From the NCBI GenBank assembly GCA_009760855.2, contig WPIO01000028.1, positions 4,519,501-4,583,500 of the forward strand: a stretch of 64,000 nt of DNA, read 5' to 3'. The position numbers were made by a program, and so were the translations under genes. This document shows, piece after piece, positions 55,882 to 64,000 of this stretch. Numbering within the stretch: position 1 is the stretch's first letter; each line of letters starts with the position of its first letter. The notes below the pieces were generated by a model that saw only the letters and a program-made list of their open reading frames with translations, had not been told where the DNA came from and made no database searches. Source of the DNA: Cristatella mucedo (Eukaryota; Bryozoa; Phylactolaemata; Cristatellidae).

Positions 55882-57147
55882 GTAATTTGGCAAAAGCAAC
55901 GTTCAAAAGTAGCGAACAGATTAGATTTCGGAGACGTAATAAAAATTGCATTTAAATGGTAAAAGCACAAGGAACACCTAAATTTATGTTGGCTTACTAA
56001 CACAAATTCCCGCTACTTCCTATGCACACTCCTTCGTTCTCAGTGAGATCCAATGAATTGGCTTGTTGATTAGCCTCAGAGGTCATAGCTCATGCTTGGA
56101 ATTATAGTAATAATTATGCATAGTATCAGTAACCAGTTAATGTGCTTCCTTTCCAGCGTATCGAAGGGCATAGATGGAGATTAATTCATCTCAGGTCGCT
56201 ATAAAATAGTTTATTGCTATTAGCCTATGTCCGTCTAAGGAATCCAACTTTGCTATGAAATGCATTTCTAAGTGGCCGCTGTCGTAATTCCAGAGCCCCT
56301 CACTGAGGGAAGTCGTGAAGTTCTTTCTTCACGTGGAAAATTTTTGAAGAGAAGAGATGAAAAAAACTATTTGCTGCCTCAGAGTAGAGCGAAAGTCTCT
56401 GTCATTGAGTTTCGGCTGTCCGAAGCCTAGCGGTTTTCTTCGTCGTTTGTTTTTCTGATTATCTGCTAAAGTTACGCGGTAAATTTTGGATGCTTGGGTG
56501 TTTGTTGGTGCGGATTTATTACTTTCAGGGTTTGATGCTTTCTCAATATTGTTTTTTTTTATAAGTTATCTATTTTCCTTTGACGTTAGTTTTTATTTAG
56601 AATTTATATTACAGCGAGCTCTCGGCTATTGGTCAGCGAGGGCTAGCGGGCTAGCACCGACTTCCATTGACGGTATAGACCTGCATTCAAAATTATTTTG
56701 GTCGATTATATTATATAGCTCACTCACCCCAGAGCACTCTTATAGCTCTGGTATCGAACTAAGAATCAGGGGAATGCCCATATGCCTCTAAAACACGTCT
56801 CGAATTGACGGGCAAGACACCAGCTCGAGAGCGCGAGGGAAATGAGAGAGTGAGCTACTGCTCGCTCTGGTGGCCTTCAATGGGCCAATCAGATTCGCTT
56901 GCCATTGGCGTCAGCTGATGGTCTCTGAGAGTTCGCGCTTCTATCTTCGCTGTCTGATTCCTTGGCTTCACTTATGACCACTGAAATTTGCTGCAGCGTT
57001 TATTTCGCTACAAGACAGGAACCAAGAACGAATCGACGAGCCAGTCTCTCATAGCACCGCGCCTAGCTCTATGGGTCATCGCGGTGACGTCGCTGTATTT
57101 TCTTAATTTTTTTATGTAATGGAGAATTTTAGTACTTGTGACTATTA

Positions 57148-57152
<5 letters not shown>
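55882..57152. other. Intron 2 of the hydrolase gene, mostly featureless
   Basis: A weak LINE 3'-UTR remnant sits near 56100-56220 (CCAGCGTATCGAAGGGCATA, CTCAGGTCGCTATAAAATAG). The rest shows no recognised family. Near 56600-56900 there are scattered GCGAG and GCTAGC words but no regular repeat. Confidence 0.35.

Positions 57153-57230
<78 letters not shown>
57153..57230. repeat. (AC)n microsatellite
   Basis: 39 uninterrupted CA units. Confidence 0.97.
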
Positions 57231-57233
<3 letters not shown>

Positions 57234-57734
57234 CGAGTCAAGAAAAACCTAAGCCCCGTTCACAATGATGTCTGACCGGCCGAGTGACTTAGCCCGGCTA
57301 TTCATACCGTAGGAGTAGCGCCGCCTCTGCTCGTCAACATTGTTTTCTAGCCAAACACGTCTAGCTGAACCTGAAGGCCATCGGGCTTGCTCTTGGTCAA
57401 TCCAGAGTGTAAAATCAGGCGAAAGACGCAGATACTCGATCGCCGCTCGTCCTGGCTTATGTAGCAGAATATAGTCCACGTGCAGCCGGTGGGCCTACAA
57501 GGCGAATTCACTTGAAATGTGCATCCGAATTACTGATCTATCTCATTTCTACTGCTTTCGCTAGAAGATTGGAGTCCTTTGCTTAGCGCGACGAAATTTG
57601 CTGAGCTAGCCGCCATTTGCTGAGCGAGCCGCCTGTCTCTGTCGAGCTTGAGCTGCTTCAAATAATCTGCCACCGTAGGTCTTCTGCTAATATTATGTAA
57701 CGTGCTTTTCTGAACACGATACCTTGCTTTTCAT

Positions 57735-57800
57735 TACTCTTTGATTATTGATTCTCTTGCCATGAGCTGTAAAGCGCCTAATTAGAGATTCGGCGAATAG
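57735..57800 (+). mobile_element. LINE (CR1/L2-like) 3'-UTR remnant
   Basis: CTGTAAAGCGCCTAATTAGA with GATTCGG matches the LINE 3' UTR, cut off by the following minus-strand copy. Confidence 0.5.
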
Positions 57801-58830
57801 AGAAAAGACGAATCACAGGGACCCACTAACTACTGTGATAAATAGATAGTTTTTTTACTGTGGTCAAGTCAGGGGATGTCGTGACGCAAGTCGGAAGTGA
57901 GTGCCACGCTTTGGGTGTATACGAATTAAAGGCGCGGTCTCCAAAGGATTTAAGGTTCGTACGAGGTATAGGTAAACGATTTGATTAAGAAAATCGGGTG
58001 TTACGATGCTTAGCATGGTGAGGGAGTAGATGTGATAGGTAGGCAGGAGCCAAAGAATGAAGGGACCTAAAAGTGAGACAAATTCTTGAAGCCGGTGCTT
58101 TGCTTGACTGGGAGCCAGTTCAGGTCGGCGAGAAGTGGCGTGATGTGGCCACTACGTTGCTCACGACAGGCTAGCCTAGCTGCAGAGTTTTGCACAAGCT
58201 GTGAGTACCTGATTGCACAGGCCGGTAGACCAGCAAGCAGTGAGCTACACAAGTCGAGAAGGGATGTCATAAATTCATTAAACAATTTAGGTGTGGTATT
58301 CCTGTCTAGTCAAGCCCGAATTTTAGCAATACTATGTAGCTGAAAGTAGGCAGACTTGACTGTGGAGCTAATATGGTCGTCTAATAAAAGGTCACTTTGG
58401 AACATAACACCTAGATTTCGTGCAGATTCAACAGGACGTAAGCTGGCAGGGCCGATTCGTTAACATTTCCAATTTCTGAACCACATTTGGTTTGCCCATA
58501 ACTAATAAGCTGGCTTTATCATCGTTCAATTTAAGAAAGTTAGCTGTCATCCATGTGTGTATGCCTGCAATACAGGCAGCAAGGGAGTTGAGAGAATCCG
58601 ATGTGCTGGAGGGCTGGGATCAAAGCAAAGGTACAACTCAGTGTCCTCTCTATAGAAGTGAAAGCCTAGATCGTGCCTGGCAATCACATCGGCAAGAGGG
58701 AGAGTATAAACCATGAAAAGAACTGGACCAAGCGCAGAGCCCTGAGTTACCCCATATTTCAGAGGTTGTTCGGATGATCTTTGTCCGTTCACATCAATAC
58801 TCCGGAGTCTCCCACTGAGATAGGACCACG
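57800..58830 (-). mobile_element. LINE (CR1/L2-like) copy without 3' tail
   Basis: Minus-strand pieces: LSYLSGRLRSIDVNGQRSSE near 58830-58770, PLKYGVTQGSALGPVLF near 58760-58710, FHFYREDTELYLCFDPS near 58670-58620 (the YADD Ala-Asp is degraded to RED), then SLLDLCSSLLAGLPACAIR and NSAARLACREQRSGHITPLL. The 3' UTR is truncated near 57800. Confidence 0.85.
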
Positions 58831-59547
58831 TGGACGGGTAGAGTGTCCATTGGCCTTTCCCGTCGAGTGGATGAGTTTGCATTATTTTTGGTTGGTTTCT
58901 ACAAGCTTTCCGCATACTTGACTCACGATGTCGATGCTGCGTAGTCACTTTCCTGTCTAGAAATTATAAAACGATTCCCGTCGTGCCGGCGGTTGTGTTC
59001 TTTGTTGCCAGCAGCAGGCGAATGAGTGATAGCCGCCATCCGATCCGGCTTCCGGTGCTCTATAGATGTGGTGCTCTATATAAATGTGGTGCTCTATAAA
59101 TTAGACTTCGGAGTCAGCTGACCTTAAATTTCTCCTTCACGAAAAGCGAGCGGTCCCGTAAGTGTCGTAGTAGGCTCTTCTAAAAAGCTACGGTTCCCTT
59201 TGAAAAGAGACGGCGATTCTGCCCACCGGCCCGAATCTGATCCCCCCCCCACCTCCGTAGGCCCCTCTGAAAGGACATTGGTATCTCACCCAAACGGAGG
59301 CAGGAGCCACTCACCAAAGTTGGCTCGCGGCGCATTTGATCGGCTTGCCGGGACCTCTCTTGGAAGCTGCTCTGCGATGGGACGCCCACCGTGCGTCGAC
59401 TTAATCTTCGCACCCTCGCCACCTCTCCTTTCCCGAACGGCGCCGCTGCCGCAGGGGGTCGGCTTCCCTACGCCAACTGGCTACTGCCCATTGGCTAGCT
59501 GACAGCAGGATCAGCCAATTACTGCATGGGTCGTGCGACCCTCATCG
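58831..59547. other. Intron sequence with a small minisatellite
   Basis: Three copies of GGTGCTCTATA plus A/T-rich filler lie at 59054-59100 (start positions 59054, 59070, 59088). The rest is GC-rich with a C10 run near 59240 and no recognised family. Confidence 0.45.
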
Positions 59548-59710
59548 TAGCCGTGGTGGCGTACTAGGTCGCTCTTCACGACCTCAGCCGAGGTTGTGGG
59601 TTCAAGTCATGTGGTGGGCGATCCTTTATTGCCGCTGCAAACGAAGGGGATAGTCTTTAGGGCTCTTTTGCAGCTATACAAAAAGTGGCTTTTAAATCAG
59701 CTAGTAGCAT
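59548..59710 (+). mobile_element. SINE family 1 copy, plus orientation
   Basis: GTAGCCGTGGTGGCGTACTA and GGTTGTGGGTTCAAGTC (A and B box regions) are followed by GGTGGGCGATCCTTTATTGC, GGGCTCTTTTGCAGCTATAC and TTTTAAATCAGCTAGTA. This is the same family as 38860-39045, moderately diverged. Confidence 0.78.
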
Positions 59711-59984
59711 GCCCCGCCGGACTATCTGCTAGTCTGTCGGCCTAAACTGACGCTGTCCCCTCTCCCCTCTTCCTCTGTGGAGCTGCCACCCGACCCGCCG
59801 CTGCCAGCTATTGCCACTAGCGTGCTTCTACGCTCGGCGCGACTAACGTCCCGCGCCCCGACGGTTGTGCGTCTCGCCCGCCGGCATATGCACCGCGAAA
59901 CAATACCGGGCTTAGGCGGCAGGGTCAAAGAGTGCTTCAGGCGGTAACGGTGACCCGCTTTCGGGTCGGTCTCTGGGGGTAGGG

Positions 59985-60141
<157 letters not shown>

Positions 60142-60296
60142 CTGTGGCCAAAGCCCCCACTGGCGTAGCTTAGCTTTCGCCTGAGTGGCGAGCGAGTGCA
60201 TGAGATTGTTAGGCAGACACCGAGCCGCAGAGCCGCTTACACTGCGAAGCAACTCGCGACCGACGGTGGGGCTGCGGGCTGTGCTGCTCGTCGCAG

Positions 60297-60420
60297 GTAC
60301 GCTTTGAGCGTTTCGGCGGAGTGCCGGTCAAGGTCTACGAAAGCAAGTCGGCGCTCGGGACCAAGAGCAGACCTGCTTTGGTTTACTTCCACGGAGGAGG
60401 CTTCGTGTGGGGTTCGCCGG
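60297..60420 (+). CDS. AADAC/NCEH1-like hydrolase, coding exon 3 (HGGG oxyanion motif)
   Basis: Acceptor GCTGCTCGTCGCAG ends at 60296 and donor GTAAGC starts at 60421; phase 0 in, phase 1 out, 124 nt. It encodes VRFERFGGVPVKVYESKSAL then RPALVYFHGGGFVWGSP. A strand pair (GVPVKVY), then ALVYFHGGGFVWGS, is the diagnostic block of the hormone-sensitive-lipase/AADAC group; the HGGG backbone forms the oxyanion hole. The last G plus AT of exon 4 makes the Asp of SPDIVDALS. Confidence 0.85.
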
Positions 60421-60984
60421 GTAAGCGCTGCTCTTCGTGGCGGCGGCGGCGGCGGCGCGTGCACACTCGGTGAATTCTACGATTTCCACTCGCGGCCAGG
60501 ACCACGCCGCCGACATTCGGAGTAAGCGGACTAACTCCGCCAATGTCAAAGGTCAAGCGGGCAGGTGGGACAATCTTTCGCGCTGATCGGTCCGATCGCA
60601 TCGTTCGCTCACGGCTCCGCCTATTTTCATGTAACACGCAGCATTTACTTAATCGATTAATCTGTACGTATGTGCGTCTATAGTTCATATACATTTCCCG
60701 CTGCTTTCGGCGCACCGACAGGGCGATCCATGAATGCCACGCGGCGCCACGTGGGCAGTGAAAAGGACTCTAAATGAAGTGCGAGCCAAAACAATTTCCG
60801 CTCGTCCTTGACCCTTTGAAAGAGCTGTTAATCGAAACTATAAATCGCATTTTTACCTACTCCAAAAAGCGCAAGCAACTAACGTACGCTAAAAAGCCTA
60901 ATCCTAATTTGGCTAAGCCAACGGTGTATTGACACGAAGCAGAGTGATCCAGTGAACCCAGCCGACCGATTCGGTGACCATTAG

Positions 60985-61163
60985 TGAAAACAAATACAGG
61001 CTGATTTACCAGCCTCTTTTGTAAAGCGACAGAAGAGTCTTTATGGCTATCACCACCGCGTGCAGTGGCAATGCAGGATTGCCCACCGCAGGATTCGAAC
61101 CCACGACTTCAGGACAGAAGTCGTGTAAAGCAAACGACTTACCTAGTGTGCCATCACGGCTCA
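60985..61163 (-). mobile_element. SINE family 1 copy, minus orientation
   Basis: Complement of the same element as 38860-39045: AGGCTGATTTACCAGCCTCT, AGTCTTTATGGCTATCACCA, GCCCACCGCAGGATTCGAAC (B box on the minus strand), and ACTTACCTAGTGTGCCATCA (A box). Confidence 0.8.
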
Positions 61164-62119
61164 CCAAAGCAGTCCAGTTTTGATGGGATGCTTGTGTTAG
61201 CGTGGTCGATGATGACTAACTGGCCATATCGATGGTCGCGACGACAATTGGGAAGGCTGATGTAAACGATGGCACACCACTACGATGGTGTAACCCAATT
61301 AGATACGCAACAGACCGCAGTACCGGTCAGTTACTAAGGGGAGCCGCGGTCTCCTCAAATGATTATCCGATGGCGCTCCTGCTATACTGACGAGCTATAC
61401 ACCTCAGCCAGTGTTTTTCAACGACTCTTGCCTTGGGCAAGATATCACTTTCCTCAGCCCTGTCAGGCTGTTAGGTTGCTGTGGTTACAGTCCTGTTGAG
61501 CCGCGTTTACAAGGTGATTCCTGCTTTTGTCCTGCTTGCGTCGACCGTCGAGTGTACTCTGCGAGCATTCAGAGAGCTGGAGGCTTCGCTCTTAATGATG
61601 TCGGCGACGGGACTTGATGATTGTCGGCGGCTTTTTATCACTCCGTTGTCGTTGCCCCAGCGTTTGTGCTGCCCCAGCGTTTTTGCACTGGCGCGCTGGG
61701 TGTGTTTCAGAGTCCTAGCGTTTATTATGTTGGCGGATTGAGGCCTAATTCACGTTTCGCTCGCGGGTGGACGAGGTTTGAGCGCTTGGTAAAGGAGTGC
61801 ATTCGTCGCATGTGAATTGAGTTTTTGTGTTTGAGCGTTCGCTTCTTACGGCTCACATTTGTGCGACATGCACAATAGGTAAGCGTTTCTAGCACTCGTG
61901 GCACTCGTATATACTCCGGGAGGTAAGTTGGACGCTGGTGTTAAATTCCTTTCCTAGACTCCTTGCGGCTGTCTCCAACAGTACCGCCGGTTTTTCTCAT
62001 GGAAAAAATATCAGCATCTTCTTCGAGGGTGGTAACAACGGAGATACTCATGCAGTAATTGTAAAGTGTGATATTGAAAAAAATAATTTAGTACAGTTAA
62101 CCGGTCGAATAATTTAAAA

Positions 62120-62697
62120 TCAACGTTGGTGCCAAACTCGGCAGCTAGGCTTGCCTATCGTGAACACTGAAACTGCCATAGTACACCACGTTTGACCAAC
62201 CTCCGCCAGCCCGCCGTCAAGTAGCTTATCGACTTCAAGGTTCCGTCAGTCACCTCGAAGGCCTCCTTATAGTATTGTTCTGGCCTCCTGATCGGAAACA
62301 CTTTCTTTTCAGGCTTCGCATCGCACTACCTGACTACCTGCTCTATGAACTCAAGTTTGTAAGCTGTACCTCTAACCGACCTAAATTGGCGAAAATCTGA
62401 AATCCATTCGCGGCCGAACATTGAGCTCGCGTGCTCGTAAAGCCAGGAACTTTACAGACTGAAAATACGCCATCTCTGATTTGACAAAATTCAAAAAGAA
62501 GCTAAAAACCTGCCCGTTCTCACCTTTTGCTCCGTCAACGTCAGTTGCTCTTTGTCTACTTGCTAGTGCAGAAATTATGCACGCTATAACTACCCAATCA
62601 ACGTGCTTCATTTCCCCCCTATGTAAAGTGAAAGTGACCGATGTTTGGTTTTTCCGGGGTGGTATGTAACTGCTTTAGTATTATTGTTATTATAATT
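62120..62697 (+). mobile_element. LINE (CR1/L2-like), very old 3' copy
   Basis: Degenerate matches in order: GTGCCAAACTCGGCAGCTAG, ATCGACTTCAAGGTTCCGTC, a CCTTTTG region equivalent to the THLF codons, CTATGTAAAGTGAAAG of the 3' UTR, and a final ATTATTGTTATTATAATTG. Confidence 0.65.
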
Positions 62698-62835
62698 GTC
62701 ACAATTTACCTGGATTATTCAATGCAATTTCTATCGTGCCGCATCCGTCGTGCTCCATTCTTTATTCTCAGTGAAAGGTCGGCTATTATCCAGGAGACCG
62801 GCTGACCCACCGTACCGAAAGAAGCTTGGTCTAGT

Positions 62836-62907
62836 CGTACAAGAAAGTAGTGCGTCGCGTGCGCATCCCATCGTGCAAGAAAGTAGTGCTTCGCGTGCAC
62901 ATCCCAT
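62836..62907. repeat. Tandem duplication, 36-bp unit
   Basis: 62836-62871 and 62872-62907 share AAGAAAGTAGTGC and the GCATCCCAT-type end, differing at about four positions. Confidence 0.92.
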
Positions 62908-63519
62908 CGTCATCACTTCTACTGTGTCTTCTCACTAGAGTCTCGCACCGCGAGCATCCATCGAGCCTAAAGGCACAGCGTCATCTATCACTCCAGCCAC
63001 GTCCCCGTAAGTTCTCTCGAGACTACGCAAGAGTTAGCTACACTTGCGAGCTCTCCGAAGCTGCTCTTGAACTAAAGTCTTTCGCTACAAGCACTGCGCA
63101 TGTAGTGAAGGACACCAGTTCTCGAAGACGTGTGGTAGATGCTGGTCGACCTATATTTCTGAAGCACTGCTACACATTCGTAGAAGCCAGAGGGTGCTCA
63201 TACGCAAAGGTATAGCAACAATGGCAGAGCACGCCAGCAATCAAGAACGCCCAAATATTATTGTAAGGTTCACGTATTAGCCGTACATTCCGTAGCCGAC
63301 GAGGGCCACGTGACTAGTACGAAGCCGAAGGTACATCGGACGAACCGCCGCTTCCCATGTCCTTTTTTTAACCCATAAGCCATAGATTGTGAATATCTGT
63401 CAGTAGGGATAGCTGCTCTGCCAACCGATCGCAATTTAAAGCAACTGCGATATCCTGGCTGATGTAGCCTGCCAGCGTTTCATTGCTCGCCAAGGCAACG
63501 GACGGATGTCTACTTGCAG

Positions 63520-64000
63520 ATATCGTGGACGCTCTGTCGCGGCATATCGCGCGGGAGCTTGACTTCGTCGTAGTCTCGGCTGACTATCGGCTGGCGCCCG
63601 AGCATCCTTTCCCGGCCGCCTACGAGGATTGCTTGGCCGTGACTGGTCACGTGCTGCGGGAACACGATAGTCTGGGAGTTGACGTGCATCGCGTTCTGGT
63701 CGGCGGCGACAGCGCCGGCGGCAATCTGGCCGCCGGCGTTGCCGCGCGGCTGAAGAAGCGCCTGAAGATGCAGATACTCATCTACCCGATGCTGCAGGCG
63801 TTCGACTTCCTCACTCCGGCCTATGTCGACAACCGGGAGCCGCTAGTTCTCAGTGACGACTCCATCATCAGCTTCTGGCTGCGGTATGGCAACCTGAGCA
63901 TGGACTATCTGCCGGCATTTCGAGCCAACCAGCACCTCCACCACGGCATCCGGATGAAGTACGCACGGTACGTGCACAGCGACTTGATCCCGGTATACCT
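63520..64000 (+). CDS. AADAC/NCEH1-like hydrolase, coding exon 4 (GDSAGG, runs off right edge)
   Basis: Acceptor TCTACTTGCAG ends at 63519; phase 1 in, open for all 481 nt to the window end. It encodes DIVDALSRHIARELDFVVV, SADYRLAPEHPFPAAYEDCL, then RVLVGGDSAGGNLAAGVA with nucleophile Ser201, LKMQILIYPMLQAFDFLTPA, and FWLRYGNLSMDYLPAF. The order DYRLAPEHPFPA, GDSAGGNLAA and IYP.LQ..DF.TP.Y is diagnostic of AADAC/NCEH1. The exon is visibly GC-richer than most of the window. The acidic and His members of the triad should lie 100-150 residues further on. Confidence 0.92.

Larger units (their letters stand above)
60421..63519. other. Intron 3 of the hydrolase gene
   Basis: About 3.1 kb. Contains a (GGC)n stretch near 60440-60457, a SINE at 60985-61163, a decayed LINE at 62120-62697 and a small tandem repeat at 62836-62907. 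A plus-strand frame 62850-63215 has no family support. Confidence 0.55.

Noticed and set aside
62850-63215. 121-codon plus-strand frame in intron 3 of the hydrolase gene
   Set aside because: It includes a tandem duplication, has no domain, and cannot link exons 3 and 4, which already join in phase.

Overview
The window is genomic DNA of an animal, most likely an invertebrate. Its genes are split by long introns with ordinary GT/AG junctions. It is full of decayed non-LTR retrotransposons, tRNA-derived SINEs, DNA-transposon relics and long dinucleotide microsatellites. I cannot name the species; the protein families and the CR1/L2-like LINE type fit a sponge, cnidarian, lancelet or similar lineage. 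No prokaryotic operons, CRISPR arrays or rRNA genes were seen.

Three split protein-coding genes can be assembled from short exons with matching splice phases. (1) On the minus strand, a CCDC9-like gene has its first coding exon at 13677-13796, its second at 2722-2940 and its third at 350-1, running off the left edge. (2) On the plus strand, a gene of 11 coding exons spans 17522-42109 and encodes about 384 residues: TPR-like helical repeats followed by one membrane helix near the C terminus. It is best described as consortin-like, tentatively. Two of its exons are 31-nt micro-exons. (3) On the plus strand, a gene for an arylacetamide deacetylase/neutral cholesterol ester hydrolase-like serine hydrolase starts at 48692 and continues past the right edge, with exons 48692-48856, 55762-55881, 60297-60420 and 63520 onward. 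It shows an N-terminal membrane anchor, HGGG and GDSAGG.

The introns and spacers hold about 25 fragments of one CR1/L2-like LINE family, which ends in a conserved GCGCTTTATCA-type 3' tail followed by (ATT)n. There are two pieces of a second LINE family, two Tc1-like transposase relics, a pogo/Tigger-like element with recognisable ends and TA duplications, a hAT-like relic, a Helitron helicase relic and two tRNA-derived SINE families. One SINE family carries a 3' tail shared with the LINE, which implies that it borrows the LINE reverse transcriptase. Several nested insertions with target-site duplications give a relative order of events.

The three genes do not obviously work together. The consortin-like gene probably belongs to the secretory pathway, the hydrolase to ester metabolism at the ER membrane, and the CCDC9-like gene to RNA-associated functions. 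The most interesting layer is the transposon archaeology: the LINE-tailed SINE, insertions of LINEs into the tails of their own relatives, a filled/empty insertion-site pair, and two near-perfect palindromes that no recognised element explains.
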